Below are positions 42,777 through 53,599 of a stretch of 64,000 bases of DNA, in pieces. Origin of the DNA: Zhihengliuella sp. (GTDB lineage Bacteria; Actinomycetota; Actinomycetes; Actinomycetales; Micrococcaceae). The first letter of the stretch is position 1. Each line of letters opens with the position of its first letter. The DNA is taken from contig NZ_JAPSJL010000002.1 of NCBI RefSeq assembly GCF_031178195.1, positions 62,001-126,000 of the forward strand. Direction: 5' to 3'. The notes beneath the pieces were generated by a model. That model was not told the origin of the DNA. It made no database searches and worked only from the letters and a program-made list of their open reading frames with translations. The position numbers and the translations under genes are program-made.

Positions 42777-43498
42777 TGGACATGCGAGCACCGGCACCCA
42801 TCCGCCGTGCGTCCCGTTCCGCGGGACCGCAGAACCCCACGTCCACCGCGCCGCGCACGGACGGCGCGACGGCATTGGCCGTGCAGCCGGTGCCCGCCGC
42901 GTTCGAGGCGCCGATCCGACGACGAACTCCGCTGGCCGTCGTCCCAGCGGTCACCAGCAACCGGCGTCTGCCGTTCCTCCTGCTGTGCGTCTTCTTCCTG
43001 ATGGCCGCCCTCGCCGGCGTCCTCCTGCTGAACATCCAGGTCTCGAGCGGTCAGTACGAGCTGGTCAAGCTTCGCGGCCAGGAACGGACGCTGACCCAGG
43101 AGAACGAGGCGCTCGCGGAGCAGGTGCAGCACCTGCAGGCACCGCAGAACCTCGCCGACAAGGCCGCAGACCTGGGCATGGTGAAGCCGGGAGACGTGGC
43201 GGCGATCGATCTGGGCACCGGGAAAGTCTCAGGTGTCGCAACGCCGGCAACGGAGAAGGACACAGTAACGTCCTTCGTGGAGGCGCCGAAGACGGCCCCC
43301 GAGCCCGTGAAGAAGAATCCGGTGAAGCAGCAGGCGCCGCCGGCCGAGGAGGCGGAGCCGCAGCAGGCCGCCGGCCAGGGCGAGAGCCCGCAACGGTCCG
43401 ACTCAGGCGCCCGGGCCGGTGACCGGCAGGCCTTCAGCGATGCGGAGCTCAACGGGGGCACCATCCCGGCGCCGACACTGAACGGCGATCAGCCGTGA
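42776..43498 (+). CDS. ftsL: FtsL-like septum protein
   Basis: A 240-residue bitopic protein. Residues 1-62 are a basic, disordered cytoplasmic tail; one membrane helix is at about 64-86 (LPFLLLCVFFLMAALAGVLLLN); a leucine-rich coiled coil follows (about 88-125, KLRGQERTLTQENEALAEQVQHLQ). The rest is a Pro/Gln-rich extracytoplasmic tail. Location between rsmH and ftsI and this topology identify FtsL, which forms a complex with FtsB and FtsQ that activates FtsWI. The tail is longer than in enterobacterial FtsL but common in actinobacteria. Confidence 0.88.
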   Translation: MDMRAPAPIRRASRSAGPQNPTSTAPRTDGATALAVQPVPAAFEAPIRRRTPLAVVPAVTSNRRLPFLLLCVFFLMAALAGVLLLNIQVSSGQYELVKLRGQERTLTQENEALAEQVQHLQAPQNLADKAADLGMVKPGDVAAIDLGTGKVSGVATPATEKDTVTSFVEAPKTAPEPVKKNPVKQQAPPAEEAEPQQAAGQGESPQRSDSGARAGDRQAFSDAELNGGTIPAPTLNGDQP

Positions 43499-43571
43499 AC
43501 TGATCGATAGAAGCAAACGGCCGGTCGCGCGAACCCCGCGGCCCGCCACGCGAGAAGGAGGCCGAGGAGCC

Positions 43572-45425
43572 ATGGCGCGATCCGACTCAGGCACGAGGGG
43601 CGTCGACGCCGAGGGAACGATGGACCCGCGGCGACTCCGCATCGGACTCGCCGTGTGCCTGGCGATGCTCCTCGCCCTGACCGGACGCCTGTTCTTCGTC
43701 CAGGGCCTCGACCCAGAGGCCGTGGCCCAGGAGGCCGCGACCAGCCGGACCCGGACGGAGCTCATCCCGCCGACGCGCGGGGACATCCTCGACTCCGAGG
43801 GGCGCGCCTTCGCCACCTCCGTCATCCGGTATGACCTGGTGACCGACCAGAAGTGGTACAAGGAGGAGTTCGACCGCCGGAACCCGGACACCGGGGAGCG
43901 CGAGTCCGCCCGCATGGACGATGCCATCGACGCACTCTCCGGTCTGGTCGGCCTCGACGTCCAGACGCTGCGCGAGTCGCTCGTCCCCGCCGACCCGGAG
44001 AGCCCGAAGCGCTACTCGGTGGTCGCGAAGGGCGTGACCCCGGAGACCAAGGAAGCGGTCATGGATCTCGGCATCCCCGGGCTGCTCGCCGAGCGCACGA
44101 ATGATCGGCAGTATCCGAACGGATCCGTCGCCGGCACGCTGTTGGGCTTCCTGAGCGCCGCGACGACGAACGACGCCGGCCAGAACACCGGGGCCGAGGG
44201 CCTCGAGCTGACCCAGAACGACCTCCTCGCCGGGACATCGGGGGAGAGGAAGTACGAGGTGGGGGCCGACGGTGTCCGCATCCCCACGGCCCCCTCCACC
44301 ACGACGCCGGCGGTCGACGGCAAGGACGTCCAGCTCACGATCAACGAGGACGTGCAGTGGGCGGCGCAGGAGGCCGTCATGGCCAAGCAGGAGCAGTTCG
44401 ACCCCGACTGGGTCTCCGCCGTCGTGCTCGAGCTCGAGACGGGCAAGATCCGGGCGATCGCCGACTCGCGCTCCGTCGATCCCAACGACCCGGCCGCCGT
44501 CGATGCCCAGTACCGTACCTCGACCGCGCTGACCCAGGCGTTCGAGCCGGGATCGACCGGAAAGCTGGCGACCTTCGCCGCAGCCATCGAGGAGGGTGTG
44601 GTGGATCCGGAGGAGGCCTTCACCATCCCGAACTCCTACACGACGCAGAACGAGACGATCCACGACTCGCTCAAGCACGCGACCTACCCGATGACCGCCG
44701 CCGGGATCTTCGCGCGCTCCTACAACACGGGCACCGTGATGATCGGAGAGCGGCTGAGCAACCAGCAGCGCTACGACTACTTCACCAAGTTCGGCATCGG
44801 CGAGGGCATCAACATGGGCGGCCTGCCGGTGGCCGAGGGGATCTTCGTGGAACCGTCCGCCTGGGACCGCCGCCAGCAGTTCACCACGATGTTCGGGCAG
44901 GGCTACACGCAGACCGTGCTCCACACCGCGCAGATGTTCCAGGGCATCGCCAACGGCGGGCAGATGATCGAGCCCTCCCTCATCGAGGCGTACATCGATC
45001 CCGACGGGACCCGGCACGAGCCGGAGCCCCATGCACCGGAGCGGGTCGTGTCCAAGAAGACCTCGGACGTCATGCTGCGCATGATGGAGACGGTCGTCAC
45101 CGACGGCACCGCGCAGGGCGCGGCCATCGACGGCTACCGCGTCGGCGGCAAGACCGGCACCGGCCAGGCCGCCAATCCCGACGGCGGCGGCTACGACGGC
45201 CACACCAGCTCGTTCGCTGGCGTGGCGCCCCTGGATGACCCCCAGTTCGTCGTCGTCGTGACGATGCACCGCCCCCAGGGCAACTGGAGGGACTGGCACG
45301 TCACGGATACCTTTAAGACCATCATGGAGGCGACCCTGAACACCTACGACGTCCCGCCGTCGGACAGCGAACCGAATCCCTACAAGGCCTTCGTCGGCGA
45401 CCAGCAGAAGTACGGCTGGGAGTAG
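43572..45425 (+). CDS. ftsI: Penicillin-binding protein FtsI (class B transpeptidase)
   Basis: A 617-residue protein; ATG 43572 follows GAAGGAGG. One membrane helix (about 17-38) is followed by the class B dimerisation domain (PPTRGDILDSEGRAFATS) and the transpeptidase domain. Active-site motifs are S328-T-G-K331, S383-Y-N385 and K527-T-G529. It crosslinks peptidoglycan at the septum with FtsW. In Micrococcaceae the crosslink goes through lysine-based interpeptides, in line with the MurE type found downstream. Confidence 0.95.
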   Translation: MARSDSGTRGVDAEGTMDPRRLRIGLAVCLAMLLALTGRLFFVQGLDPEAVAQEAATSRTRTELIPPTRGDILDSEGRAFATSVIRYDLVTDQKWYKEEFDRRNPDTGERESARMDDAIDALSGLVGLDVQTLRESLVPADPESPKRYSVVAKGVTPETKEAVMDLGIPGLLAERTNDRQYPNGSVAGTLLGFLSAATTNDAGQNTGAEGLELTQNDLLAGTSGERKYEVGADGVRIPTAPSTTTPAVDGKDVQLTINEDVQWAAQEAVMAKQEQFDPDWVSAVVLELETGKIRAIADSRSVDPNDPAAVDAQYRTSTALTQAFEPGSTGKLATFAAAIEEGVVDPEEAFTIPNSYTTQNETIHDSLKHATYPMTAAGIFARSYNTGTVMIGERLSNQQRYDYFTKFGIGEGINMGGLPVAEGIFVEPSAWDRRQQFTTMFGQGYTQTVLHTAQMFQGIANGGQMIEPSLIEAYIDPDGTRHEPEPHAPERVVSKKTSDVMLRMMETVVTDGTAQGAAIDGYRVGGKTGTGQAANPDGGGYDGHTSSFAGVAPLDDPQFVVVVTMHRPQGNWRDWHVTDTFKTIMEATLNTYDVPPSDSEPNPYKAFVGDQQKYGWE

Positions 45426-45427
45426 GG

Positions 45428-47161
45428 ATGGGCGTCGACCATCGCGAGGCCGAACGGGCCTTCCGTCCGGCTCGCCCCCGCGTGAGCCGTCTGGCGGAGC
45501 TGATCGGCCGGATCGCCGCCGCCGACGTCGTCTGGGACTTCGTCGGCGACGACGACGTGGCCGTCACCGGTGCGTGCCTCGACTCGCGCGCCGTCCAACC
45601 CGGGGATCTCTACATCGCCCTGCCCGGAGCCCGCGCCCACGGTGCCGACTTCGCCGAGCAGGCCGCCTCCCACGGCGCGTCGGCCATCCTGACGGACGCC
45701 GACGGCCGCGGGCGGGCCGAGGCCACCGGGCTGCCGGTCCTGACGGCCGACTCCGTGCGCGACGTCGTCGGCCGGGTCTCCGCGGAGATTTACGGCACCC
45801 GTCCGGACGCCCCGGAGCTCCTCGGCGTGACCGGGACCAACGGCAAGACCACCACCACCTATCTGGTGCGCTCGCTGCTGCGGGCGCTCGGTCGGAGCAC
45901 GGGGCTCGTCGGCACCATCGAGATCGTCGCCGGCGAGACGCCCATCCCGTCCGTCCTCACCACCCCGGAGGCCCCGCAGCTGCACGGGCTCATGGCCCGC
46001 ATGCGGGAGGCCGGAATCGGCGCCGCGGCGATGGAGGTCTCCTCCCACTCCCTGGACTACCGGCGTGTGGCCGGGCTCAGCTACCGGGTGGCGGGCTTCA
46101 CGAACCTCACGCAGGACCACCTGGACCTGCACGGCAGCATGGAGGACTACTTCGCGACCAAGGCGAAGCTGTTCGCGCCCGACGTCGCCGCGTCCGCGGT
46201 CGTCACCGTGGACGATGCGTGGGGACGCCGCCTCGCCGCCGAGCGCCGGGCCGCGGCCGGAGCCGACTCGCTCTGGACGCTTGAGACGGCTGCCGGAGCG
46301 GACCGTGCGGCGGGCGCCGGCTCGGCGCCGGATGCGTACGACGCCGACTGGCGCGTCGAGCGCGTCGAGCGGCGTGGGCTCGGGCACGCCTTCGAGCTGG
46401 CCGGCCCCGAGGGCAGGCGCCTGCGGGCGTCCACCGGCCTGCCCGGCCGCTTCAACGTTTCCAATGCCGCACTCGCGGTGCTGATGGTCCTCGCGTCCGG
46501 CGCGGACGCCGCGGCGCTGCAGCGCGTGCTGGACGACGCCGACCCGCTGACGATCGAGGTGCCCGGCCGCATGCAGGTGATCGCGACCGCGCCGGCCGCC
46601 GTCGTCGACTTCGCGCACAATTCCGACGCCCTGGAACGGGCGATCGAGGCCGTGCGGGGCGAGCGTGGAGGGCGCGTCGTCGTCGTCTTCGGCGCCACGG
46701 GGGACCGGGACGCGACCAAGCGGCCGGTCATGGGCGCGGTCGCTGCGCGCCAGGCCGACGTCGTCATCGTCACGGATGACGATCCGCACGGCGAGGAGCC
46801 CGGCCGGATCCGCGCCGAGGTCCTCGCCGGCGCCCGGGAGGCCGTCGCGGCCGAGGGGCTCGCCACCGAGGTCATCGAGTCGGCGCCGCGTGCAGCCGCC
46901 ATTCGGGAGGCCGTCCGGCTCGCAGGCCCGGAGGACACGATCCTGATCGCCGGACGGGGACACGAGACAGTCCAGGAGATCGCCGGGGTGGATCACGCCC
47001 TCGACGACCGGGTGGAGCTCCGCGCCGCTCTGGTCGAGGCCGGACGGGACGTGCTCGCCGAGGGCGCCTCCGGGCGCCCGGGGCGCCGGGCTGAGGCCAG
47101 TGCCACAGGCGTCGAGACGCAGTCGGCGGGGGCCGAGAGAGTAGAGTCCACAGAGCCATGA
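45428..47161 (+). CDS. murE: UDP-MurNAc-tripeptide ligase MurE, probably L-lysine type
   Basis: A 577-residue Mur ligase. The ATP loop is GVTGTNGKTTTTYLV (near 132-146). The UDP-substrate motifs TTPEAPQLH and MEVSSHSLDYRRVAG are present, as is HDH-type NLTQDHLDLHGSMEDY. The amino-acid selectivity motif, DNPR in diaminopimelate-adding enzymes, reads D451-D452-P453-H454 followed by GEEP. Loss of the asparagine and arginine argues against diaminopimelate and for L-lysine, the rule in Micrococcaceae. The N-terminus has about 20 extra residues. It overlaps murF by ATGA. Confidence 0.93.
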   Translation: MGVDHREAERAFRPARPRVSRLAELIGRIAAADVVWDFVGDDDVAVTGACLDSRAVQPGDLYIALPGARAHGADFAEQAASHGASAILTDADGRGRAEATGLPVLTADSVRDVVGRVSAEIYGTRPDAPELLGVTGTNGKTTTTYLVRSLLRALGRSTGLVGTIEIVAGETPIPSVLTTPEAPQLHGLMARMREAGIGAAAMEVSSHSLDYRRVAGLSYRVAGFTNLTQDHLDLHGSMEDYFATKAKLFAPDVAASAVVTVDDAWGRRLAAERRAAAGADSLWTLETAAGADRAAGAGSAPDAYDADWRVERVERRGLGHAFELAGPEGRRLRASTGLPGRFNVSNAALAVLMVLASGADAAALQRVLDDADPLTIEVPGRMQVIATAPAAVVDFAHNSDALERAIEAVRGERGGRVVVVFGATGDRDATKRPVMGAVAARQADVVIVTDDDPHGEEPGRIRAEVLAGAREAVAAEGLATEVIESAPRAAAIREAVRLAGPEDTILIAGRGHETVQEIAGVDHALDDRVELRAALVEAGRDVLAEGASGRPGRRAEASATGVETQSAGAERVESTEP

Positions 47162-48621
47162 TTGAACTTTCGACAGCAGAGATCGCCGAGATCACCGGCG
47201 GCCGGCTGAGCCCGACGGCCGACCCGGCCGCCCGGGTCACCGGTGTGACCACCGATTCCCGGGAGGTGCTGCCCGGCTGGCTCTTCGTCGCCAAGCCCGG
47301 CGAGTCCAGCGACGGCCACCACTTCATCGGCCGCGCGCGCGAGGCCGGTGCGGTCCTCGCGCTCACCGAGCGGACCACGTTCGACGCGGACGGGACCGCC
47401 GACCCGGCGGTCATCGTCGACGACGCCGTCGAGGCCATGGGCCGGATCGCCGCCCATCAGGTGGAACGCCTGCGCGCCGACGGGGCGCGCATCGTCGGGA
47501 TCACCGGCTCGGCCGGGAAGACCACCACCAAGGACCTGCTCGCCGCCGTCCTGGAGGCGACCGGTGAGACGGTCTCGCCGATCGGCTCCTACAACGGCGA
47601 GGTCGGCGTCCCCCTGACGGTCTTCCGGGCCACCGAGCAGACCCGCAACCTCGTGATCGAGATGGGCGCCACCGGCATCGGGCACATCACCTACTTGACC
47701 GACATGGTCCACCCCGAGGTCGGGGTGGTCCTCTGCGTCGGCACCGCCCACGCCGGCGAGTTCGGCGGCGTGGAGAACATCGAGAAGGCCAAGGGCGAGC
47801 TCGTCGAGGCCCTGCCGGAGCACGGGACGGCCGTGCTCAACCTCGACGACCCCCGGGTCGCCAACATGGCCGTGCGCACGCGCGCCCGCCTCCTGGGCTT
47901 CGGCGTGGATGCCGCGCCGCGTGAGGGGATCGACGTCGTCTCCGCCCGCGGCCTCGAGGTGACGCCCGACGGCCACCCGGAGCTCGATCTCGTCTTCCCC
48001 GACGGGTCCTCGTTCCACCTGGTCAGCGGGCTCATCGGTCGCCACCATGTGTACAACCTCCTGGCCGCGACCGCGGCCGCCTACGCGCTCGGCGTGGACC
48101 CGGCGACGATCGCCGACCGGCTCGACGGTCGGGCTGCGGCCAGCCGCTGGCGCATGGAGCGCACGGACCGGCCCGACGGCGTCACCATCGTCAACGACGC
48201 GTACAACGCGAATCCAGAGTCGATGCGGGCCGCCCTGCAGACGCTCGCCGGTCTCGGCGTCCCGGACGCGGGCGGCGCGCAGCGCCGCACCTGGGCCGTC
48301 CTGGGTCCGATGCTCGAACTCGGCGAGGACTCGGTGCTCGAGCACGACATCCTGGGCCGCCTCGCCGTCCGGATGAACATCAAGAAGCTCGTCGTCGTCG
48401 GCGCCGAGGCCAAGCCGGCCTACAACTCAGCGGTGCTCGAGGGCAGCTGGGGCGACGAGGCCCACTACGTCGAGACGGTGGAAGAGGCCGAGGCCCTGCT
48501 CGTGCGCGAGCTCCGCCCGGGCGACATCGTCCTGTTCAAGTCGTCCAATTCCGCAGGCCTGCGGCACCTGGGCGACCGAATCGCCGCTGCGGGCACGCCC
48601 GCCGAGGAGGCCCACCCGTGA
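47158..48621 (+). CDS. murF: UDP-MurNAc-tripeptide:D-Ala-D-Ala ligase MurF
   Basis: A 487-residue Mur ligase. It shows the N-terminal UDP-binding domain ([29 protein letters not shown]), ATP loop [17 protein letters not shown] (about 117-132), [12 protein letters not shown], the [10 protein letters not shown] motif and the C-terminal domain with [15 protein letters not shown]. It adds D-alanyl-D-alanine to the muramyl tripeptide, finishing the cytoplasmic stem peptide. Start and stop both overlap the neighbouring genes by 4 bp. A TAGAGT hexamer 10 nt upstream of the start could be a weak internal promoter. Confidence 0.96.
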   Translation: MIELSTAEIAEITGGRLSPTADPAARVTGVTTDSREVLPGWLFVAKPGESSDGHHFIGRAREAGAVLALTERTTFDADGTADPAVIVDDAVEAMGRIAAHQVERLRADGARIVGITGSAGKTTTKDLLAAVLEATGETVSPIGSYNGEVGVPLTVFRATEQTRNLVIEMGATGIGHITYLTDMVHPEVGVVLCVGTAHAGEFGGVENIEKAKGELVEALPEHGTAVLNLDDPRVANMAVRTRARLLGFGVDAAPREGIDVVSARGLEVTPDGHPELDLVFPDGSSFHLVSGLIGRHHVYNLLAATAAAYALGVDPATIADRLDGRAAASRWRMERTDRPDGVTIVNDAYNANPESMRAALQTLAGLGVPDAGGAQRRTWAVLGPMLELGEDSVLEHDILGRLAVRMNIKKLVVVGAEAKPAYNSAVLEGSWGDEAHYVETVEEAEALLVRELRPGDIVLFKSSNSAGLRHLGDRIAAAGTPAEEAHP

Positions 48622-49727
48622 TCGCTCTGCTCCTGGGCGCCAGCATCGCCCTGCTGATCTCCTTCCTGGGCACCCCGCTGTTCATCAAGCTCCTGGTGCG
48701 TCGCCGGTACGGGCAGTTCGTCCGCGACGACGGGCCGACCTCGCACCACACCAAGCGCGGGACCCCCACCATGGGTGGGGCCATGATCGTCCTGGCCGTG
48801 GTGGCGGCCTACTTCATCACCCACGGCATCCGCATGCTCGCGAGCGAGCACGCCTCCGGCCCGACGGTGTCCGGCCTGCTGCTCCTGTTCCTCATGGTCG
48901 GCATGGGACTCGTCGGCTTCCTGGACGACTTCATCAAGATCTCGAAGCAGCGCAGCCTCGGCCTGCGACCGTGGGAGAAGATCGGCGGGCAGGCGGCGGT
49001 CGGCATCGCGTTCGCGCTCCTGGCACTGCAGTTCCCCGACTCCAAGGGCCTCACCCCGGCCTCCCTGAAGATCTCGTTCATCCGTGACATCCCCTGGCTG
49101 GACATGGCCTTCTTCGGACCCATCGTCGGCGCGATCCTGTTCGTCATCTGGTCCAACCTGATCGTCACCGCGACCACCAACGGCGTCAACGTGACCGACG
49201 GGCTGGACGGACTCGCCACGGGCGCGTCCATCATGGTCTTCGGCGCCTACACGCTCATGGGCATCTGGCAGTACAACCAGGCCTGCGGGTCCTCCCGCGC
49301 CATCGGCAGCGTCTGCTACGAGGTGCGCGACCCCATGGACCTCGCGCTCCTCGGGGCGATCCTGTGCGGCGCCCTCATCGGATTCCTCTGGTGGAACACC
49401 TCGCCCGCCCACATCTTCATGGGCGACACCGGCTCGCTCGCCATCGGCGGCGCACTGGCCGCCTTCGCCATCCTCTCGAGGACGGAGCTGCTGCTGGTGG
49501 TCCTGGCGGGCCTGTTCGTCCTCATCACGCTCTCCGTCATCATCCAGGTCGGCTACTTCAAGCTCTCCGGCGGCAAGCGGGTGTTCCTCATGGCCCCGCT
49601 CCAGCACCACTTCGAGCTGAAGGGCTGGGCCGAGGTGACCGTGGTGGTCCGCTTCTGGATCCTGGCCGGCCTCTTCGTCGCCGCCGGGCTCGGGATCTTC
49701 TACGCCGAATGGGTGGTGGGGCTCTGA
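48618..49727 (+). CDS. mraY: Phospho-MurNAc-pentapeptide transferase MraY
   Basis: A 369-residue polytopic membrane enzyme with about ten helices, GTG start at 48618. Conserved loops are [18 protein letters not shown] (about 36-53), [11 protein letters not shown] with the catalytic aspartates, [35 protein letters not shown] and the histidine loop [12 protein letters not shown]. It transfers phospho-MurNAc-pentapeptide to undecaprenyl phosphate, making lipid I. A short insert with two cysteines ([11 protein letters not shown], near 226-236) lies in an outward-facing loop and could form a disulfide. Confidence 0.96.
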   Translation: MIALLLGASIALLISFLGTPLFIKLLVRRRYGQFVRDDGPTSHHTKRGTPTMGGAMIVLAVVAAYFITHGIRMLASEHASGPTVSGLLLLFLMVGMGLVGFLDDFIKISKQRSLGLRPWEKIGGQAAVGIAFALLALQFPDSKGLTPASLKISFIRDIPWLDMAFFGPIVGAILFVIWSNLIVTATTNGVNVTDGLDGLATGASIMVFGAYTLMGIWQYNQACGSSRAIGSVCYEVRDPMDLALLGAILCGALIGFLWWNTSPAHIFMGDTGSLAIGGALAAFAILSRTELLLVVLAGLFVLITLSVIIQVGYFKLSGGKRVFLMAPLQHHFELKGWAEVTVVVRFWILAGLFVAAGLGIFYAEWVVGL

Positions 49728-51244
49728 TGCGGTTGGACCACCTGAACAGCTGGGACGCCGACTGGGCCGGTCTGCGCGTCGTCGTCACCGGGCTCGGCCT
49801 CTCCGGGTTCTCGGCGGCCGACACCCTGATCGAGCTCGGGGCGCGCGTCGTCGTCGTGGACGGGCGCGACTCCGAGGAGAACCGCCAGCGGGCGGACACG
49901 CTCCGGATCGTCGGTGCCGCCGACGTCCTGCTGGGCGCCGAGCACCAGGGACGCCTGCCCGACGTCGAGGGGGAGCCGGCCCAGCTGGTCGTCACGTCGC
50001 CGGGGTGGAACCCGCGCCAGCCGCTGCTGGCGGCCGCGTACGACGCCGGGCTGGAGGTCTGGAGCGACGTTGAGCTCGCGTGGCGCGTCCGGGAGCGCGA
50101 GGGCCGCACACCGGCCGAATGGCTCGTCCTGACCGGGACCAACGGCAAGACGACGACGGTCGGGATGGCCGAGTCGATGCTGCAGGCCGCCGGCCTGCGC
50201 GCCGTCGCCGTCGGCAACGTGGGCACGCCCGTGCTCGACGCCATCCGCGACCCCGAGGGCTACGACGTCCTGGTCCTCGAGCTCTCCAGCTTCCAGCTCC
50301 ACTACACGCACACCATGTCGCCGCTGGCGTCGGTGGTCCTGAACATCGCTGAGGACCACGTCGACTGGCACGGCTCCTTCGAGGAGTACCGGGCCGCCAA
50401 GGCCAGGATCTACGAGCGCACCCGCGCCGCCGCGGTCTTCAACGCCGAGGCGCCGGAGACCGTGCGCATGGTCGAGGACGCCGACGTCGTGGAGGGGTGC
50501 CGGGCGATCGGCTTCACCACCGACGTCCCCGCCGTCAGCATGCTCGGGCTCGTCGACGGCCTCCTGGTGGACCGCGCCTACATCGCGGAGCGGCGCGAGT
50601 CCGCCGCGGAACTGGCCTCGCTCGAGGACTTCGGCGAGCTCGCCGCCCGGCACAACGTCGCCAACGCCCTCGCCGCGGCCGCCCTCGTGCGCGCCTACGG
50701 CGTCGCACCCGAGGCCGTCCGCGACGGGATCCGCAACTACGAGCCGGGCGCCCACCGGATCCAGGCCGTGGCCCGCCGGGACGACATCCTCTGGATCAAC
50801 GACTCCAAGGCGACCAATCCGCACGCCGCCGCAGCCTCGCTCGGCGCGTTCCGCTCCGTCCTCTGGATCGCGGGCGGGCTCTCCAAGGGCGTCGACTACG
50901 CCGACCTGGTGGCCGAGCACGCCGCCCGGCTGCGCGGCGTCGTCCTCATCGGCGCCGACCCCGCGCCGCTGCGCCGCGCGCTGGCAGAACACGCGCCGGA
51001 TGTGCCGGTGTTCGAGGCGGCGGTGGGGGAGACTGGAACGGACGCCGTGCCCGACGACGGCGCGGGAGCCGCGGTCATGCAGCGGGCCGTCCGCCTCGCG
51101 GCGGACCACGCGCAGCCCGGCGACACGGTCCTGATGGCCCCCGCGGCGGCGTCGATGGACCAGTTCGCGTCCTACGCGCAGCGGGGCCACGCCTTCATCG
51201 AGGCCGTGCGGGTCCTGATGGAAGAGACGCCGACCGAACCGTGA
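49727..51244 (+). CDS. murD: UDP-MurNAc-L-alanine:D-glutamate ligase MurD
   Basis: A 505-residue Mur ligase. Rossmann-like N-domain VVVTGLGLSGFSAADTL (about 19-35), SPGWNPRQPLL, ATP loop LTGTNGKTTTVGMAESML (near 138-155), ELSSFQLHYTH, NIAEDHVDWHGSFEEY, and the C-terminal domain with RIQAVARRDDILWINDSKATNPHA. It adds D-glutamate to UDP-MurNAc-L-alanine. The ATG shares one base with the mraY stop (TGATG). Confidence 0.96.
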   Translation: MRLDHLNSWDADWAGLRVVVTGLGLSGFSAADTLIELGARVVVVDGRDSEENRQRADTLRIVGAADVLLGAEHQGRLPDVEGEPAQLVVTSPGWNPRQPLLAAAYDAGLEVWSDVELAWRVREREGRTPAEWLVLTGTNGKTTTVGMAESMLQAAGLRAVAVGNVGTPVLDAIRDPEGYDVLVLELSSFQLHYTHTMSPLASVVLNIAEDHVDWHGSFEEYRAAKARIYERTRAAAVFNAEAPETVRMVEDADVVEGCRAIGFTTDVPAVSMLGLVDGLLVDRAYIAERRESAAELASLEDFGELAARHNVANALAAAALVRAYGVAPEAVRDGIRNYEPGAHRIQAVARRDDILWINDSKATNPHAAAASLGAFRSVLWIAGGLSKGVDYADLVAEHAARLRGVVLIGADPAPLRRALAEHAPDVPVFEAAVGETGTDAVPDDGAGAAVMQRAVRLAADHAQPGDTVLMAPAAASMDQFASYAQRGHAFIEAVRVLMEETPTEP

Positions 51245-51254
51245 GGAGCCGAAC

Positions 51255-52457
51255 GTGACAGCCCGGCCAGCGAGGGGGATGCAACGCTTCTGGCGCGTGC
51301 TGGAAGGCGACGACGGGAGCCGCAACAGCGGCTATTACATGATTCTCGGCAGCGCCCTGGCCCTGACGGTCATCGGGCTGATCATGGTCCTCTCCTCGTC
51401 CTCCGTCACCGCCATCGCCAGTGGCACCAGCTCCTTCGTCCTCTTCCTGCGCCAGGGTGTCTTCGCGGTGCTCGGCTTCATCCTGATGCTCGGGCTCTCG
51501 CGCGTCCCGGTGCGCGTCTACCGACGCTACGCGTGGATGCTCTTCGCGCTGGCCTGCGCGCTGCTGCTGCTCGTCTTCACGCCGCTGGGGGTGACCGTCA
51601 ACGGCAACCGGAACTGGATCGAGATCGCCGGCATGCGGGCGCAGCCCTCCGAGGCCGCCAAACTCGCGCTGAGCATCTGGGCGGCCCAGGTCCTCGTCAC
51701 CAAGGCCCCCCTCGTCCGCACGGACTGGAAGCACGCCGTCGTGCCCGTCGTGTTCCCCGGCGGAGCGATGATCCTCGGGCTGGTCCTGCTGGGGCACGAC
51801 GTCGGAACGCTCCTGGTCCTCGCCCTGATCATCGGCGCGGCACTCTTCATGGGCGGCGCCCAGGGACGGGTCTTCGCGGTCGGCGGCGTCCTCGGGATCG
51901 TCGGGGTGCTCGGCACGTTCCTGACCTCGGACAACCGCATGAGCCGGCTCGCGGCCTGGCTCAAGTTGGACTGCGAGACCAACGACGCCTGCTACCAGCC
52001 GATGCACGGGTTCTACGCCCTGGCCTCCGGGGGATGGTGGGGCGTCGGCCTCGGCCAGTCGCGGCAGAAGTGGAGCTACCTCCCGGAGAGCCAGACCGAC
52101 TACATCATCGCCATCATCGGCGAGGAGCTCGGACTCATCGGCTCCCTCGTGATCGTGGTCCTCTTCGCGGTCCTCGCGATCGCCCTCTACCGCGTGGCCT
52201 ACCGCAGCCACGACCGGTTCGTCCGCATCGCCACCGCGTCCATCATGGCGTGGCTCGTCGGCCAGGCGTTCATCAACATCGCCATGGTCACGGGCCTGCT
52301 GCCCGTGATCGGCATCCCGCTGCCCTTCATCTCCTATGGCGGGTCCGCCCTGACCATCTCGCTCGCGGCCGTGGGCGTCGTGCTCGCGTTCGCGCGGCAC
52401 ACCGCCCGCGAGCCGCTGGCCCGCACCACCGACGGAAAGAGCTCGCAACGCGCATGA
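51255..52457 (+). CDS. ftsW: Septal peptidoglycan polymerase FtsW (SEDS family)
   Basis: A 400-residue protein with ten membrane helices; GTG 51255 follows GAGGAG. SEDS signatures are present: [23 protein letters not shown] (about 117-139), the catalytic aspartate in [47 protein letters not shown] and the C-terminal [13 protein letters not shown]. FtsW polymerises lipid II into glycan strands and works with FtsI. An extracytoplasmic loop has a cysteine pair (CETNDAC, near 240-246). Its stop overlaps the murG start. Confidence 0.95.
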   Translation: MTARPARGMQRFWRVLEGDDGSRNSGYYMILGSALALTVIGLIMVLSSSSVTAIASGTSSFVLFLRQGVFAVLGFILMLGLSRVPVRVYRRYAWMLFALACALLLLVFTPLGVTVNGNRNWIEIAGMRAQPSEAAKLALSIWAAQVLVTKAPLVRTDWKHAVVPVVFPGGAMILGLVLLGHDVGTLLVLALIIGAALFMGGAQGRVFAVGGVLGIVGVLGTFLTSDNRMSRLAAWLKLDCETNDACYQPMHGFYALASGGWWGVGLGQSRQKWSYLPESQTDYIIAIIGEELGLIGSLVIVVLFAVLAIALYRVAYRSHDRFVRIATASIMAWLVGQAFINIAMVTGLLPVIGIPLPFISYGGSALTISLAAVGVVLAFARHTAREPLARTTDGKSSQRA

Positions 52458-53599
52458 AGGAACCATCGATCGTCCTCGCCGGAGGGGGCACCGCCGGGCA
52501 CGTCTCGCCCCTGCTGGCGATCGCCCGCGCCCTCCAGGACCTCCACCCGAGTGCGCGGATCGTCGCCGTCGGCACCGAGTCCGGCATGGAGACCCGGCTG
52601 GTCCCCGCCGCCGGCTACCGGCTGGAGACCATCGAGCGCGTCCCGATGCCGCGCCGTCCCGGCCGGGCGCTCCTGCGCCTGCCGTTCCGCTTCGCCCAGG
52701 CCGTCAAGCACGCGGGCGGGATCCTCGACCGCGCCGGGGCCGACGTCGTCGTCGGCGTCGGCGGGTACGTGTGCACGCCCGTCTACCTCGCCGCCCGGCT
52801 CCGCGGCATCCCCGTGGTGATCCACGAGGCCAACGCGCGCGCCGGCCTGGCGAACAAGGTCGGCGCCCGCATCGCCGCCCGGGTCGCTGCAGCCTTCGAG
52901 GGAACGGGGCTGCCCCGCGCGGAGGTCGTCGGCATGCCCATGCGCGCCGAGATCGCCGGTCTCGACCGGGAGGCCGAGCGTCGCGGGGCGCGGATCGGGC
53001 TCGGTCTGGACCCGGAGGCCCGGACGCTGGTCGTCACCGGCGGCTCCTCCGGCGCGGTCTCCATGAACCGGGCCCTCGCCGGCGCCGTCGCGGCGATCTC
53101 GCAGCGGGCCCCGGGTACGCAGGTCCTGCACATCACCGGCCGGGACAAGCAGATCCTCGACGACGACGGTCGCCTGCTCACGGCGCCCGGGTACGTCCAG
53201 GTCGAGTACGTCGACGGCATGGAGCGCGCCTACGCCGCCGCGGACCTGATGGTGTGCCGCTCCGGCGCCGGCACGGTCTGCGAGCTGGCCGCCGTCGGGC
53301 TGCCCGCGGTGCTGGTGCCGTTGCCGATCGGCAATGGCGAGCAGCGGCACAACGGACAGCCGCTCGTCGATGCCGGCGGCGCGCTGATGGTCGAGAACGC
53401 GCAGTTCACCGCGGACTACGTCGCGTCGACCGTGCTGCCCCTCCTCGACGATGCCGAACGCCTCGAGGGCATGGGGCGGCGGGCCGCTGCCTACGGCAGG
53501 CGCGACGCCGCGGAGGCGATGGCCCGCATCGTCGGCCAGGTCGTCGCCGCGGCATCGGAAGACCAGGGATCCGGCAACCAGGGAACGGGGAGCAAGTGA
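52454..53599 (+). CDS. murG: Lipid II-forming GlcNAc transferase MurG
   Basis: A 381-residue GT-B glycosyltransferase. Glycine-rich loop 1 [14 protein letters not shown] (9-22), [25 protein letters not shown], loop 2 [15 protein letters not shown] (about 195-209) and the donor-binding [24 protein letters not shown] with the later [16 protein letters not shown]. It adds GlcNAc to lipid I at the inner membrane surface. The last 15 residues are a Gly/Ser/Gln tail. It overlaps ftsW (ATGA) and murC (GTGA). Confidence 0.96.
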   Translation: MKEPSIVLAGGGTAGHVSPLLAIARALQDLHPSARIVAVGTESGMETRLVPAAGYRLETIERVPMPRRPGRALLRLPFRFAQAVKHAGGILDRAGADVVVGVGGYVCTPVYLAARLRGIPVVIHEANARAGLANKVGARIAARVAAAFEGTGLPRAEVVGMPMRAEIAGLDREAERRGARIGLGLDPEARTLVVTGGSSGAVSMNRALAGAVAAISQRAPGTQVLHITGRDKQILDDDGRLLTAPGYVQVEYVDGMERAYAAADLMVCRSGAGTVCELAAVGLPAVLVPLPIGNGEQRHNGQPLVDAGGALMVENAQFTADYVASTVLPLLDDAERLEGMGRRAAAYGRRDAAEAMARIVGQVVAAASEDQGSGNQGTGSK

